DNA of 64,000 nt from Shewanella amazonensis SB2B (lineage in GTDB: Bacteria > Pseudomonadota > Gammaproteobacteria > Enterobacterales > Shewanellaceae): the NCBI RefSeq assembly GCF_000015245.1, contig NC_008700.1, positions 3,856,501-3,920,500 of the forward strand, in the 5' to 3' direction. Shown one piece after another: positions 18,554 to 28,377 of the stretch (positions are counted from its first letter, which is position 1; every line of letters starts with the position of its first letter). The translations under genes were made by a program, and so were the position numbers. The notes under the pieces were generated by a model that was given only the letters and a program-made list of their open reading frames with translations, was not told the origin of the DNA and ran no database searches.

Positions 18554-21142
18554 ATGTTTAGGGATACTGGATTTAAGGACGAAGCCAATTCCCCGTCAGG
18601 GGGAAGCATTGAGCGGTTATTGAAGCGGGTTGACAGGCTCAGACGGCTTGCCGGCAAGTATAAACGTGCCGAAATCATCAGAGACGCACTCTTACAAATT
18701 ACTCACATCGCCACCGAAGTGAATTCTCCGGAAGACTTCTATGCTGGCGTGCACCTGCATCTCAAATCCCTGATCGCCGCAGATAATTTTTTTATTGCCA
18801 CCTATAACCACCGTACCGAGCGTCTGGAAATCCCGTTCTTTGCCGATGAAATGGATCCACATCCGGCCCAGATGTACCCAGATAGAGACATACACAGCAT
18901 ATTGATGCGGGGTATCACGGGTTATGTATTTCGCTGCGGCGAAACCATGCTGTGCAACGAAGCCGATTTTGAACGTCTGGTCGCCGAGGAAGCCATTGAG
19001 AATTTAGGCAGTGCCAGCCACCAGTGGCTGGGAGTGCCCATCCGTTATCAGGAGCGAACGACCGGCGTTTTAGTGGTGCAAACCTACGATCCCAACGTGA
19101 ATTACGGCCTAACGGAAATAGAGCTGATGGAATTTATCAGCCACCATATTTCCGGGGTAATGGAGCGCCTACGTCATCAGGAGCAGCTAGAACAATCCAT
19201 CGACCAGCGGACTAAGGAACTCAGCGAAGCCTACGACAAGCTGAAACTCGAAGTCTATGAAAGACGCCGAGCCGAGCGACTGCAAAAATCCCTGTTTGAA
19301 ATTGCTGAATTGTCGGCATCGGGGCTGGAGCAGGAAGACTTCTACAGTCGACTGCACAACATTCTCAGCCACCTGATCCCCGCCAGTAACTGCTATATCG
19401 CGCTGCTGGACGATACCAATCAGCAGCTGCATTTTCCCTTTTATGTTTCGCAGCTTGGCACGGAGCCCCCCAGCCGTCGTCCCCTAACCGATGGGCTGAC
19501 TGAATACCTGCTCAGCAGACGCCGCCCGCTGCTGCTGGATCAAAAAGACATCCAGGATCTGGTCAAAAAGGGGGAGATTTATGTCAACACCCCCAATCTC
19601 AACAATACGCAAAAGATGCACCAATGGATTGGCGTTCCACTCTTTATTGGAGACGAAGTTCGCGGCGCCCTGACCATTTACAGCCTCAGCATGACCCAGA
19701 ACTATCAGATCCGCGATTTGGAACTGTTGACCTTCGTGTCACAGCACATAGGCACGGCTATCGAGCGCAAACAGCATGCTGAGTTTATGAAAAAGAGCTA
19801 CGAGCGGCTCGAATCCAAAGTCGCTGAACGCACCCGCGAGCTGGAGCTGGAAATTCAGCGCCGCCGGGAAGTGGAACAAAAGCTTATTCACGACGCCAAA
19901 CACGATGCGCTGACAGGCCTGCCCAACCGCAGCATGTTCACCGAACGCCTCGGTCAGGCAGTGCGGCATGTCAGACGCCATGGCCGCGACCAATTCGCGC
20001 TGCTCTTCATCGACCTGGACAGATTCAAGCAAATCAACGATACCCTGGGGCACTTGGAAGGCGATCGTTTTTTGATAGAAACGGCCCGCCGCCTGTCCCA
20101 TTGCATTCGCGAAAACGACACCCTTGGCAGATTGGGCGGAGATGAATTTGTCGTGCTGCTCGACCAAATCAATACCCCCAAAGACGCCGAAGAAGTCGCA
20201 GAGCGCATCCTGTCTCAGCTATCAGAGCCTTTCCAATTGGGTGATGCCCTATTCCAGTCCGGCGCCAGTATTGGTATTGCGATCAGCGGACGCAGTCAGC
20301 AGGATACGCCCGAGTCCATGCTGAGAGATGCTGACGCCGCCATGTATCAGGCCAAGTCCCGGGGCAAGGGATGCTATGTGGTTTACGACAGCAAACGCCG
20401 CGAGGAACATCAGGCCGAGCTACATGATGAGGCATTACTGCGGGACGCATTGGCCCGGGACGAGTTGTATCTCAAAATCCTGCCGGTGGAGTCACTCTCC
20501 ACGGGGGAACCTCTGGCCTACCGTTTAAGCCTTGGCTGGCGTCCCTCAAAAGGAGGCGAGCTGGCGGAAGACACTATTCTATCTATTGCCGAACGCTCCA
20601 ATCTTATCCTCGAGCTGGACCGCTGTTTGCTGAGACACCTCAAGCGTCCACTTCCCCTCGAGCTCAACGATGCCGAACTGCATTTGTGTTTATCCAGCGC
20701 CCATCTCAAGCACAAACATGCCCTGAGAGGCCTGAAAAACATGGTCAGAGAGCTGAATCTGGATCCCGCAAAGCTGTGGCTATTTTTCGATGAACGAGCC
20801 TTGGTGCAAGACACTCAAGGGCACATTGCAGGCTTCGAGGCACTGGGAAAACTGGGGGTGAGTTTCGGGCTATCGGGCTATGGCAATGGCTACAGCTCAC
20901 TGAAATCCCTCACTCTCATGCCCATCAAGGCGCTACGGTTGGCGCCCACCACAGACAGACTTGGCTCGGAAAAAGTGCGCTTACTTACCGCCTCGGCCAT
21001 GGCAGCGTCTTCATTGGGATTAACCGTCATCGCCTCAGGCACCGAATGTAGCCTCACCCGCCAGAGTTTGGTGCAGGCAGGTATCGATCACATTCAACAA
21101 TTGCAGCCACTACATCAGGCGCAGAGCAGCGTCTGCGCCTGA
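18554..21142 (+). CDS. Dual-GAF diguanylate cyclase with degenerate EAL domain
   Basis: 862 residues, no signal peptide or membrane segment. Two GAF-like sensor domains (about 45-205 and 245-405) are joined by coiled coils (205-245 and 405-445). A GGDEF domain spans about 446-610, with DALTGLPNR, an intact GGDEF (528-532) and an RxxD inhibitory site (REND, 519-522) exactly five residues before it. The remaining ~250 residues resemble an EAL fold, but the ExLxR signature is lost (LAYRLSLGW near 655) and no catalytic acidic set is seen. It is thus predicted to make c-di-GMP in response to a cytosolic ligand or redox signal sensed by the GAFs, with feedback inhibition. The EAL remnant may act as a regulatory domain. 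The gene stands alone, convergent with rep. Confidence 0.88.
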   Translation: MFRDTGFKDEANSPSGGSIERLLKRVDRLRRLAGKYKRAEIIRDALLQITHIATEVNSPEDFYAGVHLHLKSLIAADNFFIATYNHRTERLEIPFFADEMDPHPAQMYPDRDIHSILMRGITGYVFRCGETMLCNEADFERLVAEEAIENLGSASHQWLGVPIRYQERTTGVLVVQTYDPNVNYGLTEIELMEFISHHISGVMERLRHQEQLEQSIDQRTKELSEAYDKLKLEVYERRRAERLQKSLFEIAELSASGLEQEDFYSRLHNILSHLIPASNCYIALLDDTNQQLHFPFYVSQLGTEPPSRRPLTDGLTEYLLSRRRPLLLDQKDIQDLVKKGEIYVNTPNLNNTQKMHQWIGVPLFIGDEVRGALTIYSLSMTQNYQIRDLELLTFVSQHIGTAIERKQHAEFMKKSYERLESKVAERTRELELEIQRRREVEQKLIHDAKHDALTGLPNRSMFTERLGQAVRHVRRHGRDQFALLFIDLDRFKQINDTLGHLEGDRFLIETARRLSHCIRENDTLGRLGGDEFVVLLDQINTPKDAEEVAERILSQLSEPFQLGDALFQSGASIGIAISGRSQQDTPESMLRDADAAMYQAKSRGKGCYVVYDSKRREEHQAELHDEALLRDALARDELYLKILPVESLSTGEPLAYRLSLGWRPSKGGELAEDTILSIAERSNLILELDRCLLRHLKRPLPLELNDAELHLCLSSAHLKHKHALRGLKNMVRELNLDPAKLWLFFDERALVQDTQGHIAGFEALGKLGVSFGLSGYGNGYSSLKSLTLMPIKALRLAPTTDRLGSEKVRLLTASAMAASSLGLTVIASGTECSLTRQSLVQAGIDHIQQLQPLHQAQSSVCA

Positions 21143-21162
21143 TATCCTGAGTCATTATTTTT
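21114..21162 (+). terminator. Candidate terminator overlapping the end of the GGDEF gene
   Basis: A perfect 12-bp stem (21114-21125 with 21132-21143) and 6-base loop covers the stop codon of the GGDEF gene. A T-rich run (ttattttttaaa) follows 12 bases later, partly inside the end of the convergent rep gene. The gap before the T-run makes its efficiency uncertain. Confidence 0.5.
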
Positions 21163-23167
21163 TAAACATGGCCCTGATATTGGCGATATTGGCTTTGCCC
21201 GTTTCCTGCCGTTGTTGCTCTGTTTGGGGCTGCTTGCGACTCTCCCAAATCAAGTCATCCTGGGGTAGCTCGTCCAGAAAACGGCTGGGCTCGCAGCGCA
21301 TGGTTTCGCCGAACTGACGCCGCTCACGGCACAGGGTAAACCAAAGCTCCCGCTGCGCACGGGTCACCCCCACATAGGCAAGCCGCCGTTCCTCTTCCAC
21401 GTTGTCTTCATCTATGCTGGTCTGGTGCGGCAGAATACGCTCTTCCATGCCAATCATAAACACGTAGGGAAACTCCAATCCTTTAGAGGCATGGAGGGTC
21501 ATCAACTGTACCTGATCGCCGGCTTCGTCTTCGCTGTTACGCTCCATCATGTCTCTGAGGGTCAAACGGCCCACCACCTCCGGCAGCGTCATTGGCTCGT
21601 CCAGATCGTCCCCATTGAGCATCTCAGTGACCCAGCGATACAGCTCGGAGATATTCTTCATCCGCATTTCTGCCGCTTTGGCGCTGGGGCTGGTCTCGTA
21701 GAGGAAGTCCTCGTAATTGATGTTGCGGATGAGCTGCTTGATCGCATCCACGCCTTCACCGCGCTCAGCAATGTCTCCGGTTTCAACGATAAAGCGGCCA
21801 AATTGCTCCAGCGCCGACAGGGCACTGTTACCCAGATGGAGCTCCAGCTCAGGCTCAAAAATAGCCGCAAACATGGAAATATGTTTGCTGTTGGCAAAGT
21901 TACCCAAGCGCTCCAGAGTTGCCGGGCCGATGCCGCGTTTGGGCAGGTTGACTATCCGTAAAAACGCATTGTCATCATCTGGATTCACCACCAGCCGCAG
22001 ATAGGCCATGATGTCCTTGATTTCAGAACGGGCAAAAAAGGACGTGCCACCACTGAGTTTGTAGGGAATGCGGTTGGTCATCAGCGCTCTCTCTATCAGA
22101 CGCGATTGATGGTTGCCGCGATAGAGAATGGCGTAGTCGCCATAACTGGTTTTCCCTACGAAGCGATGGCGAATAATTTCAGCCACCACCCGCTCAGCTT
22201 CCTGCTCTTCATTCAGCGCCGTGATAACCCGCATCGGCTCGCCGTAGGCAAGCTCAGAAAACAGTGACTTGTCGTAGACATGGGGATTGTTGGCAATAAG
22301 GATGTTGGCCGCGCGCAAAATGCGCTGACTGGAGCGGTAGTTCTGCTCCAGCTTGATAAGCTTAAGGCTCGGAAAATCCTTGCCAAGGAGCACCAGGTTT
22401 TGGGGCTTGGCACCGCGCCAGGAATAGATTGACTGGTCGTCGTCCCCCACCACAGTAAACCGGGCACGTTCGCCCACCAACAGTTTTACCAGCTCATACT
22501 GACTGCCGTTGGTGTCTTGATATTCGTCCACCAGCAGGTACTGAATACGGGTCTGCCAGCGCCTGCGCACTTCTTCGTTATGCCTCAGCAGCAATGTCGG
22601 CAGCAGAATAAGGTCATCAAAATCGAGGGCATTGTATGCCTTCATGTGCTGGGCATAACGCTGGTACAGGAGCGCAAACAACTGCTCCCGCTCATCTTTG
22701 GCTATCTTGCGAGCATGATCCGGGATCACCAGCGCCCCCTTCCAGTTGGAAATTGAGGTCGCCAGCAGCTTGAGCAGATCCTTGTCTTCCTGAAGCTCTT
22801 TTTCGGTCAGTTCCTTTAAAAGCGCCAGGGTGTCCTGATCATCAAACAGCGAAAACCCGGCCTTCAGCCCTACAGCCTTGTGTTCACGCTTGAGAATTTC
22901 CAGCCCCAGAGTGTGGAAGGTAGAAATCCACAGCCCCCGCGCCTCTTTGCGGCCCATGGATTGGGCTACCCGCTCTTTCATCTCCCGCGCCGCCTTGTTG
23001 GTGAAGGTCACGGCGGCAATATTGCGAGCCTGATAGCCGCACTTCTGCACCAGATAGGCAATTTTGTTGATGATCACCCGCGTTTTACCGCTGCCCGCAC
23101 CCGCCAGCACCAGACAGGGGCCGGAAACATAATGGACTGCATCATTTTGCGCGGGATTCAGCTTCAT
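21155..23167 (-). CDS. rep: ATP-dependent DNA helicase Rep (UvrD/PcrA superfamily 1)
   Basis: 670 residues from ATG at 23167; E. coli Rep is 673. It begins MKLNPAQNDAV and carries motif I GAGSGKT, motif Ia TFTNKAAREM, motif II DEYQD, motif III DDDQSIYSWRGA, motif IV EQNYRSS, motif V LMTLHASKGLEFP and motif VI AYVGVTRAQ. Rep is a 3'-to-5' helicase that clears proteins and restarts replication forks. A 42-codon upstream extension of the frame is rejected because homology begins at this ATG and the extension runs through the TetR palindrome. The ribosome site before this ATG is poor. The gene is divergent from the tetR-RND operon. Confidence 0.94.
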   Translation of the reverse strand: MKLNPAQNDAVHYVSGPCLVLAGAGSGKTRVIINKIAYLVQKCGYQARNIAAVTFTNKAAREMKERVAQSMGRKEARGLWISTFHTLGLEILKREHKAVGLKAGFSLFDDQDTLALLKELTEKELQEDKDLLKLLATSISNWKGALVIPDHARKIAKDEREQLFALLYQRYAQHMKAYNALDFDDLILLPTLLLRHNEEVRRRWQTRIQYLLVDEYQDTNGSQYELVKLLVGERARFTVVGDDDQSIYSWRGAKPQNLVLLGKDFPSLKLIKLEQNYRSSQRILRAANILIANNPHVYDKSLFSELAYGEPMRVITALNEEQEAERVVAEIIRHRFVGKTSYGDYAILYRGNHQSRLIERALMTNRIPYKLSGGTSFFARSEIKDIMAYLRLVVNPDDDNAFLRIVNLPKRGIGPATLERLGNFANSKHISMFAAIFEPELELHLGNSALSALEQFGRFIVETGDIAERGEGVDAIKQLIRNINYEDFLYETSPSAKAAEMRMKNISELYRWVTEMLNGDDLDEPMTLPEVVGRLTLRDMMERNSEDEAGDQVQLMTLHASKGLEFPYVFMIGMEERILPHQTSIDEDNVEEERRLAYVGVTRAQRELWFTLCRERRQFGETMRCEPSRFLDELPQDDLIWESRKQPQTEQQRQETGKANIANIRAMFKK

Positions 23168-23278
23168 GGGGGCGATATTCAACCGGGTTAACCAAACAGA
23201 GGACTGGCGATCATAGCAGATCCCAAAGCGTACAGGCGACCCTGCAGCGCTTGCCAAATGTTTTGTCGCGCCATAAAA

Positions 23279-23296
23279 TGAATGAACGTTCATTCA
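23279..23296. promoter_or_regulatory. 18-bp perfect palindrome, probable TetR-family operator
   Basis: TGAATGAACGTTCATTCA is a perfect inverted repeat in the 144-base space between rep and the divergent TetR-type gene, 15 bases upstream of the preferred TetR start. Size and position fit an autoregulatory operator of the TetR family. Confidence 0.75.
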
Positions 23297-23311
23297 CTAC
23301 GAGTATCAGTT

Positions 23312-23878
23312 ATGGACAATAAGCGGGAACAAATTCTCAGAGCAGCCGAAAACATCATCGCCAACGATGGTTTACACAATCTGTCGATGCAGAAGCTGGC
23401 CAAAGATGCCGGTGTGGCTGCTGGCACCATTTATCGCTACTTCGCCGATAAAGATGCTCTTATCGACGAATTGAGGCGCGATGTGCTGACTCAAATCGCC
23501 AACTTTATCCTTGAGGACGCCAGTAAAGGCAGCCTGGAAGATCGCTTTCGGCGTATTTGGTTCAACATCATCCGGCTGGGTGAAACCTGCACTCTGGAGC
23601 GGCTCAACTTCGAGCAATACACCCATCTCCCGGGCGCCAACAGCGAAGAGCACCGCAAGTTTGAGCGGGAAACATTCGCTCCCCTGCACTTACTCTTTGC
23701 CGAGGCAAAGGCCCAGGGACTGATGCTGGATATGGATGACGAACTCTTGTTTGCGCTGGCCTTTGAGCCAGCCGTAGGCCTGTGCAGGCGGATGCGCCGC
23801 ACCGGTCTGAACTTTCAACAAAGCGAGCTGGAGCAGGTATGTGACCTGTGCTGGCGCGCCATCAAGCCTCACCAATAA
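23312..23878 (+). CDS. TetR/AcrR-family repressor of the adjacent RND efflux pump
   Basis: 188 residues from ATG at 23312. The N-terminal helix-turn-helix is clear (ILRAAENIIANDGLHN...AGVAAGTIYRYFADKDAL, about residues 8-52), followed by an all-helical ligand domain. An ATG 30 bases upstream (23282) lies inside the 18-bp palindrome, so it is unlikely to be the start. The adaptor gene follows after 16 bases and the permease after it, so it most likely represses its own operon and responds to a pump substrate. The ligand cannot be told from sequence. Confidence 0.9.
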   Translation: MDNKREQILRAAENIIANDGLHNLSMQKLAKDAGVAAGTIYRYFADKDALIDELRRDVLTQIANFILEDASKGSLEDRFRRIWFNIIRLGETCTLERLNFEQYTHLPGANSEEHRKFERETFAPLHLLFAEAKAQGLMLDMDDELLFALAFEPAVGLCRRMRRTGLNFQQSELEQVCDLCWRAIKPHQ

Positions 23879-23894
23879 GCGGAGCCAATAGGCA

Positions 23895-25013
23895 ATGAAA
23901 AAGTGGATTCTGGTCATGCTGACCATAGCGCTGGTGACTCTGGGGAGTGTCATCGGCTTTAATCTGTTTGTAAAAGGCAAAATTGCCGAGGCCATCGCCA
24001 ATATGCCGGAAGCCGAGTTTCCGGTCACGGCGCTGGCAGTGAGCCCCACAAAGTGGCAGCCCACCATCGATGCCATCGGCTTTGTCGAGCCACATCAGGG
24101 GGTCACCATCGCCAACGAAGCAGCGGGCGTGGTGACCAATATCGCCTTCGAAAACGGCAGCAATATCAGCAAAGACCAATTGCTGGTTGCCCTGGATACC
24201 CGGGTTGAAAAAGCAAATCTACAGGCCAAGCTGGTGCAGCTGCCAGCCTCCGAAGCCGACTTCAAACGCTTAACGCGTCTGTACGCACAAAAATCCGTAT
24301 CAAAACAGGATTTGGACAACGCCGAGGCCAAGTATCTGGCGCTGAAGGCCGATATCGAAAGCCTGGAAGCCACCATAGGTCGTCGCGAAATCCGCGCACC
24401 CTTCTCTGGTCTGGTGGGTATCCGCAACATCAACCTCGGTGAATATCTCCAGGTGGGCAGTGACATAGTGCGTCTTGAAGACATCAGCACCATGAAAATC
24501 CGTTTCACCATTCCACAAACCCAGCTACCCAGAGTGGCAGTGGGACAAAAAATTCATGTGTATGTGGATGCCTATCCTGAAGAAGCCTTTGAAGGGGAAA
24601 TCGCCGCCATCGAGCCTGCAGTCTTTTATCAAAGCGGACTGATTCAGATCCAGGCCAGGATCCCCAACGATCATGCTCGCCTCAGAAGCGGTATGTTCGC
24701 CCGGGTCAGCGTTCTCCTCGATAAGCTCGAGCAACAAATCGTGCTGCCACAAACAGCCATTAACTTCACGCTCTATGGCAACTCGGTTTATCTCGTTGAG
24801 AAGCATGATGAAAACGGACAGGCTGTTTTAAGAGTTCGCCAAATCAATGTGAATGTACTCGAGCGCAGTGGCAACGATGCCTTAGTCACAGGCCCATTGA
24901 AGCCGGGCGATCTGGTAGTCACATCCGGGCAGATCCGCCTGTCCAACAACAGCAAGGTCAGCGTGGTGGAAGACAAGGCCATGACCGACGCCGCCAACAT
25001 GCCCAAGCTCTAA
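23895..25013 (+). CDS. RND efflux periplasmic adaptor (membrane fusion protein)
   Basis: 372 residues with an N-terminal membrane anchor or uncleaved signal (5-27) and no lipobox. It shows the MFP plan: split lipoyl domain (GFVEPHQGVTIANEAAGVV and IRAPFSGLVGIRNINLGEYL), a short alpha-hairpin (about 100-155), and beta-barrel and membrane-proximal domains. It connects the RND permease to an outer-membrane channel. It lies between tetR (16 bp) and the permease gene (12 bp). Confidence 0.92.
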   Translation: MKKWILVMLTIALVTLGSVIGFNLFVKGKIAEAIANMPEAEFPVTALAVSPTKWQPTIDAIGFVEPHQGVTIANEAAGVVTNIAFENGSNISKDQLLVALDTRVEKANLQAKLVQLPASEADFKRLTRLYAQKSVSKQDLDNAEAKYLALKADIESLEATIGRREIRAPFSGLVGIRNINLGEYLQVGSDIVRLEDISTMKIRFTIPQTQLPRVAVGQKIHVYVDAYPEEAFEGEIAAIEPAVFYQSGLIQIQARIPNDHARLRSGMFARVSVLLDKLEQQIVLPQTAINFTLYGNSVYLVEKHDENGQAVLRVRQINVNVLERSGNDALVTGPLKPGDLVVTSGQIRLSNNSKVSVVEDKAMTDAANMPKL

Positions 25014-25025
25014 GGAGACATCCGG

Positions 25026-28000
25026 ATGCGCTTTACTGACATCTTTATCAAACGGCCGGTGCTTGCCGTTTCGATAAGCTTCCTTATCCTGCTGCTGGGG
25101 TTGAATGCCCTCAAGAGCATGCAGGTGCGGGAATATCCCGAGATGACCAATACCGTGGTCAACGTGGCCACCAGCTATTATGGTGCCGACGCCAACCTCA
25201 TTCAGGGCTTTATTACTCAGCCGCTGGAACAGGCATTGGCCCAGGCTGACAACGTGGATTTTATGACCTCCGAGAGTTTTCTCGGCAAGTCCAACATCAA
25301 CGTATATATGAAGCTCAACACCGATCCCAACGGCGCCCTGGCTGATATTCTTGCCAAGGTAAACTCGGTGCGCTCGCAGCTGCCCAAAGAGTCTGAAGAT
25401 CCGACTGTGACCATGTCCACCGGCTCGCAAACATCAGTGCTCTATATCGCCTTTTCCAGCGATAGCATCAACTCCAGTCAGCTTACTGACTATCTGGAGC
25501 GGGTGGTGAAGCCGCAGCTGTTTACCATCAATGGGGTGGCTAAAGTTAACCTCTACGGCGGTATCCAGTACTCGATGCGCATATGGCTCGACCCGGCCCG
25601 CATGGGCGCGTTTAACCTGAGCGCAACCGAAGTGATGCAGGTGCTGCAGGCCAACAACTTCCAGTCGGCTGTGGGTCAGGCCAATGGTGTCTACACCCTG
25701 TTTAACGGCACCGCCGATACCCAGGTGGCCACCATCGACGAGCTTAAGCGCCTGGTGATTAAGAGTGGTGACGGTAAGGTGGTGCGCCTCGGTGATATCG
25801 CCGAAGTGTCTCTGGACAAGAGCCATGATGTTTACCGCGCCCTCGCCGACGGTCAGGAGGCTGTGGTGATAGGTCTGGATGTGACGCCCACCGCCAACCC
25901 GCTCACTGTGGCCGCCGATGCACGAACATTACTGCCGGAAATCGAGCGCAGCCTGCCGCCATCCATCAAGGCACGCATCCTCTATGATTCATCCCGCGCC
26001 ATCGACGAGTCCATCAATGAGGTGATTAAAACCATCGGCGAAGCGGCGATTATTGTGATTGTGGTGATCACCCTGTTTTTGGGCTCGCTGCGCGCCGTGC
26101 TTATTCCGATTGTGACCATTCCGCTGTCGCTGATTGGCGTGGCCATTATCATGCAGACCTTCGGGTTCAGCTTAAACCTGATGACCCTGCTCGCCATGGT
26201 GCTCGCCATTGGTCTGGTGGTGGACGATGCCATCGTGGTCGTGGAAAACGTCGACCGTCATATCAAGCTCGGTGAAAGCCCGTTTCGCGCAGCCATTATC
26301 GGTACCCGCGAAATTGCGGTACCGGTGATTTCCATGACCATTACCCTGGCGGCTGTGTACGCGCCAATCGCGCTGATGGGTGGCATAACGGGCTCCCTGT
26401 TTAAGGAGTTTGCCCTGACCCTGGCGGGCGCGGTGTTTATCTCGGGCATTGTGGCACTGACGCTGTCGCCCATGATGTGCTCGAAAATCCTGAAAGAGCA
26501 CAGTGCGCCGAGCAAGTTTGAGCATGCGGTTGAATCAACCTTGAGTCGCATGACCGACAGTTATTCCCGCATGCTGGCTGCTGTTATGCAAAAACGTGCC
26601 GTGGTGGTGGCCTTCGCGATTATCGTGTTTGCCTCGCTGCCGCTGCTGTTTAAATTCATCCCCGCTGAGCTGGCCCCCAAGGAAGACAAAGGTGTGGTGA
26701 TGATGATGGGCACAGCGCCTTCCACGGCCAACCTCGATTACATCCAGGCCAACATGACGCTGGTTACCAATATGATTGCGGCCCAGCCTGAGTCGGCAGC
26801 TTCTCTTGCCTTTGTGGGCATTCCGAACGCCAATCAGGCATTTGGTATTGCACCTCTGGTGCCCTGGAGTGAGCGTGACAAGAGCCAGAAAGAGATGCAG
26901 AAGTTCTTTGCCGGTGAGGTAAAGAGCATTCCCGGCATGGCGGTCACCACCTTTGAGATGCCCGAGTTGCCCGGCGCCTCCAACGGCTTGCCCATTCAGT
27001 TTGTGGTCACAACCGCCAGCAGTTTTGAGAGCCTGTTCCAGATTGGTACTCAGGTGCTGGAGAAGGTGCAAAAGAGTCCTTATTTCATCTACTCCGAGAT
27101 GAACCTGAAGTTTGACTCAGGCAGCATGCGCATCCATATCAAGCGCGATCTGGCGGGCACCTACGGGGTGACCATGCAGGATATCGGCATGACGCTGTCG
27201 ACCATGATGAGCGATGGCTATGTCAACCGCATCAATCTCGATGGCCGCTCCTATGAAGTGATCCCACAGGTGGAACGTAAACTACGCGCCAATCCCGAGT
27301 CACTGGCAAACTATTACGTAAAGGCGGCCGACGGTAATTCCATCCCGCTCTCAAGTCTGGTGGAAATCGAGATGGTGGCCCAGCCCCGCTCTTTGCCCCA
27401 CTTCAACCAGATGAACTCACTCACCATTGGCGGCGTGGCCACTCCCGGGGTTGCCATAGGTGATGCCATCGCCTTCCTTAAGGACATTGGCGACAACCAG
27501 TTGCCCAAGGGCTACAACTACGACTTCCTCGGCGAAGCCCGTCAGTTTGTGACCGAAGGTTCGGCGCTTTACAGCACCTTCCTGCTGGCCATTGCCATCA
27601 TCTTCCTGGTGCTGGCGAGCCAGTTCGAGAGTCTGAAAGATCCTGTGGTGATCCTGGTATCTGTGCCGCTTGCTATCTGTGGCGCCCTGATTGCGCTGGG
27701 CTGGACCCATGTGTTCGGACTCTCGTCCATGAACATTTATACCCAGGTGGGTCTCATTACCCTGGTGGGTCTTATCACCAAGCACGGCATCCTGATGTGT
27801 GAAGTAGCCAAGGAAGAGCAGCTGCACCGTGGTATCAGCCGTATCGAAGCCATCAGCCTGGCAGCCAAAATCCGTTTGCGCCCCATCCTGATGACCACAG
27901 CGGCCATGATTGCTGGCCTTATTCCGCTGCTGTTCGCCTCCGGCGCCGGCGCCGTGGCACGCTTCAACATAGGTCTGGTGATTGTGGCTGGCCTTGCCAT

Positions 28001-28097
28001 AGGCACTGTGTTCACCCTGTTTGTACTGCCGGTTATCTACAGCTTTCTCGGTGAAAAACATAAGCCACTGCCAGAGTTTGTGGAAGCCAATGCCTGA
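25026..28097 (+). CDS. RND multidrug efflux permease (AcrB/MexB superfamily)
   Basis: 1,023 residues with the HAE1 layout: first membrane helix (12-29), large periplasmic domain, helix bundle 335-500, second periplasmic domain and C-terminal helix bundle. Proton-relay residues are visible as Asp400-Asp401 in GLVVDDAIVVVENV and a Lys in VGLITKHGILMCEVA. It is inferred to pump hydrophobic or amphipathic compounds by proton antiport. No outer-membrane channel gene is in the operon, so it must borrow a TolC-type protein encoded elsewhere. Substrate is not predictable. Confidence 0.93.
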   Translation: MRFTDIFIKRPVLAVSISFLILLLGLNALKSMQVREYPEMTNTVVNVATSYYGADANLIQGFITQPLEQALAQADNVDFMTSESFLGKSNINVYMKLNTDPNGALADILAKVNSVRSQLPKESEDPTVTMSTGSQTSVLYIAFSSDSINSSQLTDYLERVVKPQLFTINGVAKVNLYGGIQYSMRIWLDPARMGAFNLSATEVMQVLQANNFQSAVGQANGVYTLFNGTADTQVATIDELKRLVIKSGDGKVVRLGDIAEVSLDKSHDVYRALADGQEAVVIGLDVTPTANPLTVAADARTLLPEIERSLPPSIKARILYDSSRAIDESINEVIKTIGEAAIIVIVVITLFLGSLRAVLIPIVTIPLSLIGVAIIMQTFGFSLNLMTLLAMVLAIGLVVDDAIVVVENVDRHIKLGESPFRAAIIGTREIAVPVISMTITLAAVYAPIALMGGITGSLFKEFALTLAGAVFISGIVALTLSPMMCSKILKEHSAPSKFEHAVESTLSRMTDSYSRMLAAVMQKRAVVVAFAIIVFASLPLLFKFIPAELAPKEDKGVVMMMGTAPSTANLDYIQANMTLVTNMIAAQPESAASLAFVGIPNANQAFGIAPLVPWSERDKSQKEMQKFFAGEVKSIPGMAVTTFEMPELPGASNGLPIQFVVTTASSFESLFQIGTQVLEKVQKSPYFIYSEMNLKFDSGSMRIHIKRDLAGTYGVTMQDIGMTLSTMMSDGYVNRINLDGRSYEVIPQVERKLRANPESLANYYVKAADGNSIPLSSLVEIEMVAQPRSLPHFNQMNSLTIGGVATPGVAIGDAIAFLKDIGDNQLPKGYNYDFLGEARQFVTEGSALYSTFLLAIAIIFLVLASQFESLKDPVVILVSVPLAICGALIALGWTHVFGLSSMNIYTQVGLITLVGLITKHGILMCEVAKEEQLHRGISRIEAISLAAKIRLRPILMTTAAMIAGLIPLLFASGAGAVARFNIGLVIVAGLAIGTVFTLFVLPVIYSFLGEKHKPLPEFVEANA

Positions 28098-28111
28098 TAG
28101 CTGAATGCACG

Positions 28112-28140
28112 AAAAAGCCGGGACCAGTCCCGGCTTTTTT
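28112..28140 (+). terminator. Intrinsic terminator after the RND operon
   Basis: A stem gccggga / tcccggc with 3-base loop is flanked by A5 and T6 and so could act in both directions. It lies 14 bases after the permease stop codon. The remaining ~237 bases to katG hold no recognisable gene and presumably contain the katG promoter. Confidence 0.9.
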
Positions 28141-28377
28141 ATGACATTTTCATTCTCACTCAACCTCTGCTGGTGCCTACATAACAGGTCGTTGCAATCG
28201 TTAAATGTGATTGGAAGCTGACACTGGGCTCTACTAGTATGGTTGAGTCAATACAATGTGCAGCCAAAGGTATCGGCGGCCAATCGCAGCTGAAGACTCA
28301 GATGCCAAGCTTCTGTCGATGCCATGTTTTCTGATGGAAGCCCTTAAACAGGGAATGGTACTAAGGAGAGCAGCAAC

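Noticed and set aside
23168..23311. N-terminal extensions of Rep (to 23293) and of the TetR protein (from 23282)
   Set aside because: Both begin inside the 18-bp palindrome, and homology starts at the inner ATG codons in both cases.
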